Positions 30,731-42,545 of a stretch of 64,000 nucleotides of DNA are shown here, piece by piece. Position 1 is the stretch's first letter. Every line of letters starts with the position of its first letter. A program made the position numbers and the translations under genes. The stretch is from Pyrocephalus nanus (Eukaryota > Chordata > Aves > Passeriformes > Tyrannidae): positions 95,936,418 to 96,000,417 of the forward strand of contig CM076261.1 of the NCBI GenBank assembly GCA_038380795.1, given 5' to 3'. The notes beneath the pieces are model-generated. The model ran no database searches and was not told the DNA's origin. It saw nothing but the letters and a program-made list of their open reading frames with translations.

Positions 30731-32400
30731 CACTGTCAGCTGGCGGCAGCTTGGAGGGCTTGGTTTGTGGGAGGCTTGGGTGGTTGGAGGTGTGTCAGGG
30801 AGGGCTGAATAAACCCCCAGAGCCCAGGAGAGGTGTGATGTCATGAGGGAGGGGATTTGGTGGCCCTGGTGTGCTGTGGTTTGTGGGTGTGTTGAGAATT
30901 GTGGATCCTCTTTTATGTTCCCCTGGGTGCCCATCAGCCATTGTGTTGCACTCAGGAATGCTGAGGGAGCTGGGTCATGTTCAGGGTTCACTCTCCAATA
31001 GCTTGGAAATGTCACAGTGCCTGGAAGCGCTTCCTGATGGGAAAGGAGAGCTCATTCCCCTCCTGGCTTGAACAGGATCAAGGGAGAGGAACTGGAGAAT
31101 TCAGGGCTGGTCAGGTTGGCCTTGTTCCAGTGTTATGTTCCATTTGCATTTCTCAAGCTCATGTGACAACATCCTCTGTCATTCAAAGTGTGTGTTTTTA
31201 CCTCATTAAGAAATTCAAGAAAGAAACAACCAGCTGGGCCTTATCCCTTTGTGCCCAGGCTGGGCTGTGACATCAGTTGGCTTTTTCCACACTCAGGACA
31301 TGATGTTTCCTAATTTATAAGCCAAGGTTGTAACATCCTGGACCTTTGATGAAAGAACTAGAATCACTACTGGACAGTTGGCAAGCTCCTGTCAAATCTT
31401 CTGTCACAAAAAAGGTATTCCTATGTGGAATTGTGTGATTCCATGTCCTGCCCTTGAGGCCGTGTCCATCTGCCCTTGGCGGCAGCTTTCAAGGGACAGT
31501 TGGTGTTTGGGAGCAGTTCCGTGGAATCTGCGTCTCCAGCAGGGCTGAATCAGCAGTGGAAGCCTTGGAGAATTTGGGTGTCAGCAGTGAGGTCACCCCA
31601 TGTTCTCATGTGCTCTCATTTGTGGGTGTGTTGTGGAACGTGGACCCTCTTCTTTTGTACAACTGGGTGTCAATAAATCCCTGTGGTGCCCCCAGGAATG
31701 CCAGGGGAGCTCCTTGATGTGCTGTGGAGGTCACTGTTGATTGGTTTGGAAAGGTCCTCAATCCTCCAAGGGCTTCCTTATGGTGGAAAGAGGCCTCAGC
31801 CCCTCCTGTCCTGAAGGAAGCAAGAGGATGGATGTGGAACTGCAGAAGCTGGTCAGGGTGGCCTTGTTCCAGTGTTGTGTTCCATGTCATTTCTCACATT
31901 TACAGGACATTTACTCTGTAATGTGAACTGTATTTCCTGGCCTGATCAAGGAATCCAATCAAGAAGGAACAAATTGGGCTGGCTCCCTTTGTTTCCAGGC
32001 TGGTCTGTGATGTCACTGCGCTGATTCCGCATTGAAGCCGTGAGGTTTCCTGCACATGACCCGTCAGTTTTAGTGTTGTGGTCCTGTGAGCAACAAACCA
32101 CAATTACCAGTGGAAGGTCAGTGAGCTCCTCCTTCCCCCTCTGTCATGGTGTGGGCATTCCTTTGTGGAATTGTGGGATTCCATGTCCTGCCCTACAGGT
32201 TGTGTCCGTCTGACCTTGGTGGCAGCTTTTCAATGTGAGTTTTGGAGACCAAAGGTTGGTGTTGAAAGGTTGTGTCAGGGAGGGCTGGAGATGTGAGCAA
32301 AGCTTTGGAGAGGTGGGTGTGATCAGTGAGGTCCCCCCGTGTCCCTCGTGTGCTGTGGTTTGGGGTGTGTTGTGAGGAGGGGCCCCAAACCATCCCAGCC
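30731..32400. repeat. Short proximal promoter and three U units, copy 7
   Basis: U units start near 30,740, 31,446 and 32,186. The second and third match the region around copy 12 (offset 20,520). The near-palindrome appears as TTTTTACCTCATTAAGAAA near 31,195 and ATTTCCTGGCCTGATCAAGG near 31,931. No gene seen. Confidence 0.7.
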
Positions 32401-32800
32401 CTGTCAGGCTGCTCTGGGCTTTCCCATGTGCCTGGGCTGAGGTGTTGCCCCTTCCCTCACCTTCCATCCCTCTCCCCTTTGCTGCCACCTGCCTAAGCCT
32501 GACACCAGACCTGACTGTTCCTGCTGACTGTGCTCTGGGGGGGGGTTGGTTCCATCTCCCTTTTAAGATTTTGATAGCTATTTCCTTTTGGGCCCTGTCC
32601 TGGGCTGAGTGCCAGGGGGTGAGGTCCCTTCTCTGGGCATCTTTTGTGTCTGCTGGGCAGGAAGAGGATTTGGGGGTGCCCAGGGTTGTTGGACACGAGC
32701 ATTGCCTGATCCCAGAGCCTGCCCAAAAGGCCAGGCTGTGTCAGTTCCCAGTGTGGGGGGTGAGAAGTGTCTGCAGGGCTGGGCCCAGAGCCTTGGGGTG
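32401..32800. other. Unclassified spacer
   Basis: No gene recognised. Homologous to about 52,921-53,320. Contains a G8-10 run (CTCTGGGGGGGGGTTGG) near 32,535. Confidence 0.45.
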
Positions 32801-33665
32801 AGTGGCCCAAAGGGCAGATGGAACAAGTGTGCAGTGCTGTAGGCCAGGAGCTGCATCCCTTGGGCCAGCCCTGAAAACAGGAGTGGTCATGGCCATGGCC
32901 ATGTCCTGGAGTTGAGCAAGGGCAGGGGCACAGTGCTGTTTGTGGGAGGGCTCAGCCCAGGCAGGAGGAATGTCTGGGCATGAATTGGATCAGTTGTTTT
33001 CATATAAAATGTCTCTTATTGGGACATGACTTTGTAGTCCTGCTGGAGAGCAAATGGCCCAGGAATTGGCCTTGAACCTGTGTGGGGAAAAGGGCCAGAA
33101 GTGTCCAGGTGAGGACTGGGAGTTGTGTGATGAAGTAGTTGGTGGTGACTCTTGCTGTCCCCTAAGCACTGGTGAGGTGCCACGTGAGGAGCTGTTTGCA
33201 GATTTGGGCTCCTCAGTGTGAAAGGAAAGTCAATTCAGTGAATCCAGAGCAGTGAATGGCCACAAAGATCCTGAAGGGGCTGGAGCATCTTGGCAAGTGG
33301 AGAGGCTGAGAGAGCTGGGAGTGCCAGGAGACAAGGCTGGCCAGGGCAGTGTCATCAGTGTTGGTGAATCCATGGTGGCAGGGAAGGAAGTGGAGGGAGC
33401 CCAGCTCTTGTCAGCAGAGCACACGGGCAGGACAAGGGGCCATGGGCACAAGGGAAACAGATGGAGTTCTGTGATCAAGGATGACAAGGATTTTTCATGC
33501 ACTGGAGATGATAGAGTGGAAGAGGAGATGGATTCTCTGTCCTGGCAGATCTCACACTGAACTGGCCCTGGTCCTAGAAGTCCTGCTCTTGCTGGTTTTG
33601 CTTGAGCAGCAGAGTTGAAGCACTTGCACTCCATCCTGCCAAAGTGGGTGATGTTGTGACTCTGG
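32801..33665 (+). mobile_element. CR1 LINE, ORF2 3' end and tail
   Basis: Decayed at the start; clear from about 33,030 (GTAGTCCTGCTGGAGAGCAA). Then TTTGGGCTCCTCAGTGTG, GGGGCTGGAGCATCTTGGCA, GAGAGGCTGAGAGAGCTGGG and GACAAGGGGCCATGGGCACA. Duplicated at 53,321-54,185. Confidence 0.82.
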
Positions 33666-33991
33666 TGCGCAGGTGTGAGAGTGCTGGTGGGTGAGAGAGT
33701 TTGTGCAGTGTGTGCTGGCCCAGAGAGACTTTGGCAGAGGCTGTGCAGGAGAGCATTGTTGTGGGGAAGCCTTTGGTGCAGCAGGTGCTGGGTTTGTGCC
33801 CCGTTCTGGAAGGGCCCCAGCCTGTGCAGTGTGTGTGTTAGTGCTGGGGGGGTATTTGATGACAAAGGGGTTGTGGCTCTTGCCCAAGTCCCCAGGAGCC
33901 CGTTGATCCCCGGCATTGTGGTGGGTGAGGATCTGTGCCCACGGGAAATAAAAAAGGCAAGGAGTCATCTGAATGTGTGCTGCAGGAGAAC
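33666..33991. repeat. Keratin D flank, copy 8
   Basis: Common D flank subtype; minor differences such as TATTTGATGACAAAGG for TATTTGCTGACAAAGG. Confidence 0.7.
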
Positions 33992-33997
33992 TTTATT
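33992..33997 (-). terminator. Poly(A) signal AATAAA, copy 8
   Basis: Canonical hexamer on minus, 148 bp 3' of the stop codon. Confidence 0.85.
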
Positions 33998-34144
33998 GAG
34001 ACAAAAGGGAGAAGAGACAAGAGAAAGAAGAGGAAGGGATCCACAGTGAGGTGGAAGTAGAGCGATCATGTGATGAGGTCCATTTGTTGTATCAGATTTT
34101 TGCAGAGCCCTGAGCTGGTGGTGTGAGGGGGTTGTGGAGGACCC

Positions 34145-34480
34145 TCAGCAGGTGGAGCAGCCCCTGGTGCCGTAGCAGCCCAGGCCTCCCAGGCCGTAGC
34201 CAAAGGCCCGGGCAGAGCCGAGGCCGTAGCCAAAGGCCCCAAAGGCGCCGGAGATGGGCTGTCCCTGGGCATTGAGCTCCGTGCCCAGGGCAGCCCCTGC
34301 GGCGGATCCGACGGCGGAGCTCTGGGGGAAGGAGGTCATGATGGGCCCTGGCAGGGTGACGCGCACGGGGGAGGGCTGGATGAGGACGGTGGAGTCCTGG
34401 CACTGGGTGACACAGGGCTGGTTGCAGCTGTTGGCCAGCGGGGTGGGTGCGCAGGGGCGGCAGAGGTCGTAGCAGGCCAT
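34145..34480 (-). CDS. Feather-type beta-keratin, copy 8
   Basis: Intact keratin, Arg40 and Ala60. Exon 2 begins at 34,500, the intron is 34,501-34,744 and exon 1 is about 34,745-34,791. It pairs the ordinary short 3' UTR and AATAAA with the mutated TATA and short promoter. The 3' UTR reads GTGTGAGGGGGTTGTGG, lacking two bases of the usual GAGGGGTGTTGTGG, a small deletion shared with copy 10. Flanks up to about 35,100 are homologous to copy 13 (offset about 20,521), but copy 13 has Thr60. Confidence 0.94.
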   Translation of the reverse strand: MACYDLCRPCAPTPLANSCNQPCVTQCQDSTVLIQPSPVRVTLPGPIMTSFPQSSAVGSAAGAALGTELNAQGQPISGAFGAFGYGLGSARAFGYGLGGLGCYGTRGCSTC

Positions 34481-34814
34481 GGGTGTGGTGTGGAGGGGCC
34501 CTGTGAGGGCAGGGAAGAGAAGAGAAGAGGTGAGAAGAGCAGAGCAGAGAGGGGGCTGAGGCAGCGCAGGGCCGTGGGGGTGCGAGGGGCGGTGTTGGCG
34601 GAGGGCGAGGCAGTGGGGAGGCTGCTGTGGGGCTGTGGGGAGGCGTGAGGGCTGCTGAGGCTGGGGCAGAGCGTGCTGGGAGAGAGGGGCCAGGGGGGCG
34701 GTGTGGCAGGAGCAGGAGGGGGTTGTCAGGGGCTGCAGGCTCACCTTGTTGGCGGCACAGAAGGCAGGAGAAGGCGTCAGGAGAAGCGTGGCAGGGAGAG
34801 AGGCGCTGGGCCGG

Positions 34815-34856
34815 CTTTTCTGCTGCTCCCGCAGGGGCGGCACAGCCTTGGCCCAG
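34815..34856 (-). promoter_or_regulatory. Core promoter copy 8: TATA mutated to CAGAAAAG
   Basis: CAGAAAAG at 34,815-34,822 on minus; GC box retained; short promoter type. Confidence 0.75.
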
Positions 34857-36540
34857 CACTGTCAGCTGGCGGCAGCTTGGAGGGCTTGGTTTGTGGGAGG
34901 CTTGGGTGGTTGGAGGTGTGTCAGGGAGGGCTGAATAAACCCCCAGAGGCCAGGAGAGGTGTGATGTCATGAGGGAGGTGATTTGGTGGCCCTGGTGTGC
35001 TGTGGTTTGTGGGTGCTTTGTGCTGACTGGGCCCCCTCTTGTTGTGTGGGACTGGATGTCCCTCAGTGCTTCTGTTGCACCCAGGACTGCTGAGGGAGCC
35101 ATTTGATGTGCTGGGGAGGACACTCTCCATCAGCTTGGAAAGGTCATAATCCTTTGGGGCACTTCCTGAGGGTTGAAAGAGAGCTGATCTCCTGGAATCA
35201 TGATTTAGATCAGGGGAGAAGACCTGGAAAACTTGAGACTGCTCAGGCTGAATTCAGGCTGCTCAGGTTCCATTCCTATTGTGTATTTGGATTTCTGAAA
35301 TATATTACAAGGTTCTTTGTCATTTAAACTGTATTTCTTGACCACCTGAAGAAATGCAATAACCAAACCCCCAACGGGGCTCGATCCCTTTGTGCCCAGG
35401 CTGGACTGTGACCCCAATTCCCTTTTTCCACATTCAAGTCTTGAGGTTTCATAACATATAACCCAATATTGTAACATCTTGTACATGTGAACAAAACTGT
35501 AATTACTGGTGATTGGTCAGTGGGCTCCTCTATTCTTTCATTTTGTGGATGTTCCTTTGTGGAATTGTGTGATTGCATGTCCTGCCCTTGAGGCCGTGTC
35601 CATCTGCCCCTGGCGGCAGCTTTCAAGGGACAGTTGGTGTTTGGGAGCAGTTCCGTGGAATCTGCGTCTCCAGCAGGGCTGAATCAGCAGTGGAAGCCTT
35701 GGAGAATTTGGGTGTCAGCAGTGAGGTCACCCCATGTTCTCATGTGCTCTCATTTGTGGGTGTGTTGTGGAGCGTGGACCCTCTTCTTTTGTACAACTGG
35801 GTGTCAATAAATCCCTGTGCTGCCCCCAGGAATGCCAGGGGAGCTCCTTGATGTGCTGTGGAGGTCACTGCTGATTGGTTTGGAAAGGTCCTCAATCCTC
35901 CAAGGGCTTCCTTATGGTGGAAAGAGGCCTCAGCCCCTCCTGTCCTGAAGGAAGCAAGAGGATGGATGTGGAACTGCAGAAGCTGGTCAGGGTGGCCTTG
36001 TTCCAGTGTTGTGTTCCATGTCATTTGTCACATTTACAGGACATTTACTCTGTGATGTGAACTGTATTTCCTGACCTGATCAAGGAATCCAATGAACAAG
36101 GAAGAAATTGGGCTGGCTCCCTTTGTTTCCAGGCTGGTCTGTGATGTCACTGCGCTGATTCCGCATTGAAGCCGTGAGGTTTCCTGCACATGACCCGTCA
36201 GTTTTAGTGTTGTGGTCCTGTGAGCCAAAAACCACAATTACCAGTGGAAGGTCAGTGAGCTCCTCCTTCCCCCTCTGTCCTGGTGTGGGCATTCCTTTGT
36301 GGAATTCTGGGATTCCATGTCCTGCCCTTGAGGCCGTGTCCATCTGACCTTGGTGGCAGCTTTGTAGTATTTTGTAGCAAGTACTGGAGACCAAAGTTTG
36401 GTGTTGAAAGGTTGTGTCAGGGAGGGCTGGAGGTGTGAGCAAAGCTTTGGAGAGGTGGGGTGTGATCAGTGAGGTCCCCCCGTGTCCCTCGTGTGCTGTG
36501 GTTTGGGGTGTGTTGTGAGGAGGGGCCCCAAACCATCCCA
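34857..36540. repeat. Short proximal promoter and U units, copy 8
   Basis: U units begin near 34,867, 35,580 and 36,319. From about 35,100 the sequence is a near-copy of 840 onward (offset 34,258), the left edge of the roughly 8.1-kb segmental duplication. No gene seen. Confidence 0.7.
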
Positions 36541-36998
36541 GCCCTGTCAGGCTGGGCTGTACCTTTTTAGCTGGACCAGACATGAGGAGCTGCCCCTTCC
36601 ACTGCAGTCATTGCTCCCCTCCTTGGTTCCATCTCTGCCAGCCTGTCTCTATCCCTGGCCTTTCCCACTGGGATTGGGAAAGCAGTGCCTGTGATTCAGG
36701 GAGGCCTCCCGTGCTCCCCCCAGTCTCGTGTTGGTTCATCCGTAGCGCTGGTCTGAGCTGGGCCCAGCAAGGTCCCACTCTGGGCTGCCAGTGCTGGGCT
36801 GTGCTGGGACCCGTGGGAAGGGCAAGTGGGGAAGGGTGAGGAGAACAAGCCCCGTGAGGAGCAGTGGCAGGGACTGGGGATGTTGGATTTTCAGCAAGAG
36901 AGGGGTGAGCTGGTTGCTCTCTGGAGTTCCCTGACTGGGGCTCAGAACAAGGGCAGTGTCAGTGTTGTGTCCCTGCTACCAAGCCATGAGAGGAGTGG
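36541..36998. other. Spacer, duplicate of 2,281
   Basis: Near-identical to 2,281-2,740; no gene recognised. Confidence 0.5.
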
Positions 36999-37235
36999 AA
37001 ATGGCTCAAGTTGCCCCAGGGAAGGTGGCATTGCCTCTATGGGAAAATTCCTTCATGGGAAGGGTTGTCAGTTCTTGGCACAGGCTGCCCAGGGCAGTGG
37101 TGGAGTCCCCATCCCTGGAGGGCTGTAAAAGCCCTGTAGATGTGGCACTTGGGGACATGGGTGAAGTGGTGGCTTTGGCTGTGCTGAGGAAATGGTTGGA
37201 CTCAATAATCTTTTGCCTTTAGGTTTTAGAATCAT
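36999..37235 (+). mobile_element. CR1 LINE, 3' fragment
   Basis: Duplicate of 2,741-2,975, same landmarks. Confidence 0.85.
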
Positions 37236-37565
37236 AGAATATTTTGAATTGCAAGTGACCCATGAGGATCACTGAGTCCAATTCCCAGCCCTTTCACAGG
37301 ACACCCAAGCAAACCCACCATGGCTCAGAGCATTTTCTAAACTCTTCTTGACCTCAGACAGGCTTGGTGCTGTGCCCACTGCCCTGGGGAGCCTGTTCCA
37401 GTGCTCAACCACCTTCACCAAGGTGAAAACCTTTTCTGCTGTCCAGCCTAAGCCTATCCTGGCTCAGCTCCAGGCATTTCTTCGAGCTCTGTCTCTGGTC
37501 CTGAGAGAGGAAAGATCAGTCTCTGCCCCTGCACTGCCCCTCCAGAGTGAACCCAGGTGGAATAA
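37230..37565 (-). mobile_element. CR1 LINE, 3' fragment, inverted
   Basis: Duplicate of 2,972-3,310 but with more differences (CAGCCCTTTCACAGGACACC; AGCCTGTTCCAGTGCTCAAC), so the two blocks have diverged since duplication. Confidence 0.88.
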
Positions 37566-37745
37566 CTTTGGCAAGGAAGTCAAGGATTTACAGTGTGAGG
37601 GTGTACACAGATGGTGTTGGGTTTTGTGTCCCTGGAGATGTAAAACTGAAGTGGCCATGGCACTGGGAATTCTGTGTTTGCTGGTCTTGCTAAAACGGGG
37701 GGTTGAAGCACTTCCTCTCCAGAGTTCCTTCCAAAGTGGGTGATG
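37566..37745 (+). mobile_element. CR1 LINE tail fragment
   Basis: AAGGATTTACAGTGTGAGGG and GGGGGGTTGAAGCACTTCC; resumes in sense after the inverted piece. Confidence 0.55.
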
Positions 37746-38080
37746 TTGTGACTCTGTTTGGTGGGCAGGTGTGAGAGTGGTGGTGGGTGAGAGAGTTTGT
37801 GCAGTGTGTGCTGGCCCAGAGAGACTTTGGCAGAGGCTGTGCAGGAGAGCATTGTTGTGGGGAAGCCTTTGGTGCAGCAGGTGCTGGGTTTGTGCCCCGT
37901 TCTGGAAGGGCCCCAGCCTGTGCAGTGTGTGTGTTAGTGCTGGGGGGGTATTTGCTGACAAAGGGGTTGTGGCTCTTGCCCAACTCCCCAGGAGCCCGTT
38001 GATCCCCGGCATTGTGGTGGGTGAGGATCTGAGCCCATGGGAAATAAAAAAGGCAAGGAGTCATCTGAATGTGTGCTGCA
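37746..38080. repeat. Keratin D flank, orphan copy
   Basis: Common D flank leading into the keratin 3' UTR remnant. Here, unlike at 3,511, it begins with the standard GTGGGTGATGTTGTGACTCT segment. Confidence 0.7.
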
Positions 38081-38235
38081 GGAGAACTTTATTGAGACAA
38101 AAGAGAGAAAAATCAGGAAAAAAGTAGAAGGGATCCACTGTGATGTGGAAGTAGAGTGTTCATGTGTTGAGGTCCTTTTGCAGTGTCAGATTTTTTCAGA
38201 GCCCCAAACTGGTGGTGTGAGAGGCGTTGTGGAGG
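38081..38235 (-). pseudogene. Beta-keratin 3' UTR remnant (gene body deleted)
   Basis: Poly(A) signal AATAAA on minus at 38,088-38,093, then 3' UTR homology up to GAGGCGTTGTGGAGG, ending at the same base as the remnant at 3,826-3,980 and followed by the same CR1 junction. It arose once and was copied by the segmental duplication. Confidence 0.8.
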
Positions 38236-38400
38236 CAAAGGAGATAAACCTTCTGCCTTGTGAGGGAAGTCACAGAGTGGAAGAGGAGGTGGAGTCTCTC
38301 TGAAGTGGTCATTGGCCTGGAAAAACTGTTCTTGCTGGCCCTGCTTGACCAGGAGAGTTGAAGCACTTGAACTGCAGAGCTCCTGCCAAAGTCAATCATT
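38236..38400 (+). mobile_element. CR1 LINE tail fragment
   Basis: Same CR1 tail as 3,981-4,185, joined to the keratin remnant. Confidence 0.65.
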
Positions 38401-38737
38401 TTGTGACAGCTTGGAGGGTTTGAGAGTCCTGCTGGGTTACAGAGTTTGAGCTGGCCCAGAGAGGCTTTGGCAGAGGTTTGTGCAGGAGAGCATTGTGGTG
38501 TCAAGGCCCTTGCTGTAGTAAGTGATGGGATTGTCCCATGTTCTGGAAGGTCCCCTCCATCCCCCTTCCATTGCCCTGGTGTGTTAGAGCTGGTGAGAGA
38601 TTTGTTAAGAAGGGTGTTGTGGCCCTTTTCCAACTCCCCAGTGGCCTCTTGATCCCCGGCACTGTGTTGGATGAGGATGAGAGAGCAACTGGAATTAAAA
38701 AGTAGAAGAGTCATGTCAGGGTTTGATGCAGAAGAAT
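38401..38737. repeat. Keratin D flank, copy 9, diverged
   Basis: Near-copy of 4,186-4,482. Confidence 0.65.
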
Positions 38738-38743
38738 TTTATT
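38738..38743 (-). terminator. Poly(A) signal AATAAA, copy 9
   Basis: Canonical hexamer on minus, 148 bp 3' of the stop codon. Confidence 0.85.
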
Positions 38744-38890
38744 GAGACAAAAGAGAGAAAAGACAGGAGAGACAAGTGGAATGGATCCACTGTGAGGTGC
38801 AAGTAGAGCGATCATGTGATGAGGTCCATTTGTTGTATCAGATTTTGCAGAGCCCCGAGCTGGTGGTGTGAGGGGTGTTGTGGAGGACCC

Positions 38891-39226
38891 TCAGCAGGTG
38901 GAGCAGCCCCTGGTGCCGTAGCAGCCCAGGCCTCCCAGGCCGTAGCCAAAGGCCCGGGCAGAGCCGAGGCCGTAGCCAAAGGCCCCAAAGGCGCCGGAGA
39001 TGGGCTGTCCCTGGGCATTGAGCTCCGTGCCCAGGGCAGCCCCTGCGGCGGATCCGACGGCGGAGCTCTGGGGGAAGGAGGTCATGATGGGCCCTGGCAG
39101 GGTGACGAGCACGGGGGAGGGCTGGATGAGGACGGTGGAGTCCTGGCACTGGGTGACACAGGGCTGGTTGCAGCTGTTGGCCAGCGGGGTGGGTGCGCAG
39201 GGGCGGCAGAGGTCGTAGCAGGCCAT
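38891..39226 (-). CDS. Feather-type beta-keratin, copy 9
   Basis: Intact keratin with Arg40Leu (CGC to CTC) within the beta-sheet core and Ala60. Exon 2 begins at 39,246, the intron is 39,247-39,490 and exon 1 is about 39,491-39,537. TATA intact, long promoter, short 3' UTR. Its flanks pair with copy 1 (offset 34,255), which has Arg40. The only other Leu40 gene is its neighbour copy 10, whose flanks pair with copy 2. Loss of a core Arg removes a positive charge; Leu or Val is common at this site in other feather keratins, so function is probably kept. Confidence 0.95.
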   Translation of the reverse strand: MACYDLCRPCAPTPLANSCNQPCVTQCQDSTVLIQPSPVLVTLPGPIMTSFPQSSAVGSAAGAALGTELNAQGQPISGAFGAFGYGLGSARAFGYGLGGLGCYGTRGCSTC

Positions 39227-39560
39227 GGGTGTGGTGTGGAGGGGCCCTGTGAGGGCAGGGAAGAGAAGAGAAGAGGTGAGAAGAGCAGAGCAGAGAGGGG
39301 GCTGAGGCAGCGCAGGGCCGTGGGGGTGCGAGGGGCGGTGTTGGCGGAGGGCGAGGCAGTGGGGAGGCTGCTGTGGGGCTGTGGGGAGGCGTGAGGGCTG
39401 CTGAGGCTGGGGCAGAGCGTGCTGGGAGAGAGGGGCCAGGGGGGCGGTGTGGCAGGAGCAGGAGGGGGTTGTCAGGGGCTGCAGGCTCACCTTGTTGGCG
39501 GCACAGAAGGCAGGAGAAGGCGTCAGGAGAAGCGTGGCAGGGAGAGAGGCGCTGGGCCGG

Positions 39561-39602
39561 CTTTTATGCTGCTCCCGCAGGGGCGGCACAGCCTTGGCCC
39601 AG
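39561..39602 (-). promoter_or_regulatory. Core promoter copy 9: TATA intact
   Basis: CATAAAAG at 39,561-39,568 on minus; GC box retained; long promoter type (with TGGTCCAGCC for TGGCCCAGCC just upstream). Confidence 0.8.
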
Positions 39603-40920
39603 GCCCTTGGGGCATTTCTCAGGCAGCAGCTCTTGCCTGGTCCAGCCTGGCCAGTCCTGAGCTGGGCGTGTTTTCCTTCCCCAGCTCTGCAATGGCCTGT
39701 CCTGCCCTTGAGGCCGTGTCCATCTGCCCTTGGCGGCAGCTTTCAAGGGACAGTTGGTGTTTGGGAGCAGTTCCGTGGAATCTGCATCTCCAGAGGGGCT
39801 GAATCAGCAGTGGAAGCCTTGGAGAATTTGGGTGTCAGCAGTGAGGTCACCCCATGTTCTCATGTGCTCTCATTTGTGGGTGTGTTGTGGAGCGTGGACC
39901 CTCTTCTTTTGTACAACTGGGTGTCAATAAATCCCTGGGCTGCTCCCAGGAATGCCAGGGGAGCTCCTTGATGTGCTGTGGAGGTCACTGTTGATTGGTT
40001 TGGGAAGGTCATCAATCCTCCAAGGGCTTCCTTATGGTGGAAAGAGGCCTCAGCCCCTCCTGTCCTGAAGGAAGCAAGAGGATGGATGTGGAAGTGCAGA
40101 AGCTGGTCAGGGTGGCCTTGTTCCAGTGTTGTGTTCCATGTCATTTCTCACATTTACAGGACATTTACTCTGTGATGTGACCTGTATTTCCTGGACTGAT
40201 CAAGGAATGCAATGAACAAGAAACAAATTGGGCTGGCTCCCTTTGTTTCCAGGCTGGTCTGTGATGTCACTGCGCTGATTCCGCATTGAAGCCGTGAGGT
40301 TTCCTGCACATGACCCGTCAGTTTTAGTGTTGTGGTCCTGTGAGCCAAAAACCACAATTACCAGTGGAAGGTCAGTGAGCTCCTCCTTCCCCCTCTGTCC
40401 TGGTGTGGGCATTCCTTTGTGGAATTCTGGGATTCCATGTTTAGATTTTAAGGCCATGTCCATCTGACCTTGGCAGCAGCTTTTCACTGTGAGTATTAGA
40501 GGCCAAAGGCTGGAGTTGATGGTGCCTGTCAGGGGGTGCTGGAGATGTGAGCAAAGCTTTGGAGAGGTGTGGTGTGATCAGTGAGGTCCCCCCGTGTCCC
40601 TCGTGTGCTGTGGATTGGGGGATGTTGTGAGGAGGGTCCCCATTCCCTCTGAGCCCTGTCAGGCTGCTCTGGGCTATGCAGCTCTGCTGGCCAGCAGGAC
40701 CTGCCCCTTCCAGCGCAGTTGCTCCCTCCCCACCTTGCTCCCAGCTCAGCAGGGTCTTTGTTCCTGTGGGTGAGGATGGGATGATTTTTATCTGCTGGAA
40801 AACAGTGCCAAGGCTGTGGAGAAGCAGAAGGGGATGGTGAGAGGTTAGCATTGACTTTGGGAGGGCAAATCCTGTATTTGAGAGCTCTGTGTTATCTGGA
40901 GAGAAGAAAATCTTGGATGG
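39603..40920. repeat. Long proximal promoter and U repeats, copy 9
   Basis: Near-copy of 5,348-6,660 at offset 34,255. No gene seen. Confidence 0.7.
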
Positions 40921-40938
40921 TGGGAGAGCCATGGCTGG

Positions 40939-42060
40939 TGTTTACCCAACCTTTCAGTCAAGGCTTTGGCACTGTCTCCCAGTGCGGGATCCTGGAGTAG
41001 CCAGGGATGTGCAGGTGGTGCAAGTGGACAGAGGGGTGGAGTGCTGAGTGTGTGAAGGGCTGGGACAGAGCCCTGTGCTCAGTGAGCCCAAGTGCAGAAG
41101 GAGTCAAGTGTGCAGGGCAGTAGGACAAGGGTTGGATCCACGGGAGCAACAGTGTCCAACAGGCTCAGCCGTGACGGGGGCAGTGGGACTGTTGCCCCCT
41201 CAGCAAGTTGGCAGATGGTGTAAAGTGCAGAGGAGTGACTGAGGCACTGGATGGTTGTGGCACCAGTCAGAGGGACCTGGATAGGTGGGAGATGGAGGGT
41301 TCAAGGAATGTCCTGAAGTTCAAGAGGGGGAAATGTGAAGTTGTGCATCCAGGCAGGAAGGGCACTGGGCCCCAGGTGATGCTGGGGTTTTGGAGGCTGG
41401 AAAGCAGCTTGGCTGAGCAGGACCTGTAATGCTGGTGGAGAATGAAGGGGCCACAAGGTCTCAGTGATCCCTGACTTGCAATGGCAGAGCAGTGCCCAAG
41501 ATGGATTTCAGAAATGTTGCCATGAAGGGGAGAGAGGTGGCCCTTCCTCTCTGTGGAGTTTTATTGGGGTCCCAAGTGGGACCTCCTGTGCAGGTCTGGG
41601 CTGCAGAGTCCAAAAAAAGCAGCTCCTGGACTCAGTGAGTGCAGCCCAGGGCAGGGCCAGCAATGCAGTGAAGGGGCTGGAGCATCTTGGCAAGAGGAGA
41701 GGCTGAGAGAGCTGGGAGTGCCAGGAGACAAGGCTGGCCAGGGCAGTGTCATCAGTGGGGGTGAATCCCTGGTGGCAGGGAAGGAAGTGGAGGGAGCCCA
41801 GCTCTTGTCAGCAGAGCACACGGGCAGGACAAGGGGCCATGGGCACAAGGGAAACAGATGGAGTTCTGTGATCAAGGAAGGCAAGAATTTTTCAGTGTGC
41901 TGGAGATGAGAGAGTGGAAGAGGAGGTGGAGTCTCTGTCCCTGCAGATCTAACACTGAACTGGCCCTGGTCCTAGAAGTCCTGCTCTTGCTGGTTTTGCT
42001 TGAGCAGCAGAGTTGAAGCACTTGCACTCCATCCTGCCAAAGTGGGTGATGTTGTGACTC
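40939..42060 (+). mobile_element. CR1 LINE, ORF2 3' half plus tail, decayed
   Basis: Duplicate of 6,684-7,805, with substitutions such as GACCTGTAATGCTGG for GACCTGTGGTGCTGG that add a stop in the coding frame. Confidence 0.87.
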
Positions 42061-42393
42061 TGTTTGGTGGGCAGGTGTGAGAGTGCTGGTGGGTGAGAGA
42101 GTTTGTGCAGTGTGTGCTGGCCCAGAGAGACTTTGGCAGAGGCTGTGCAGGAGAGCATTGTTGTGGGGAAGCCTTTGGTGCAGCAGGTGCTGGGTTTGTG
42201 GCCCGTTCTGGAAGGGCCCCAGCCTGTGCAGTGTGTGTGTTAGTGCTGGGGGGGTATTTGCTGACAAAGGGGTTGTGGCTCTTGCCCAACTCCCCAGGAG
42301 CCCATTGATCCCCGGCATTGTGGTGGGTGAGGATCTAAGCCCATGGGAAATAAAAAAGGCAAGGAGTCATCTGAATGTGTGCTGCAGGAGAAC
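42061..42393. repeat. Keratin D flank, copy 10
   Basis: Common D flank subtype, near-identical to copy 2's. Confidence 0.7.
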
Positions 42394-42399
42394 TTTATT
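42394..42399 (-). terminator. Poly(A) signal AATAAA, copy 10
   Basis: Canonical hexamer on minus, 147 bp 3' of the stop codon. Confidence 0.85.
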
Positions 42400-42545
42400 G
42401 AGACAAAAGGGAGAAGAGACAAAAGAAAGAAGAGGAAGGGATCCACTGTGAGGTGGAAGTAGAGCGATCTTGTGTTGAGGTCCATTTGTTGTATCAGATT
42501 TTGCAGAGCCCCGAGCTGGTGGTGTGAGGGGGTTGTGGAGGACCC

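Noticed and set aside
37690..38064. Recurrent 60-140 codon minus-strand frames in the D flanks (MPGINGLLG... and MTPCLF...)
   Set aside because: They lie beyond the poly(A) signals, shift frame between copies and match no family. Conservation is explained by array homogenisation.
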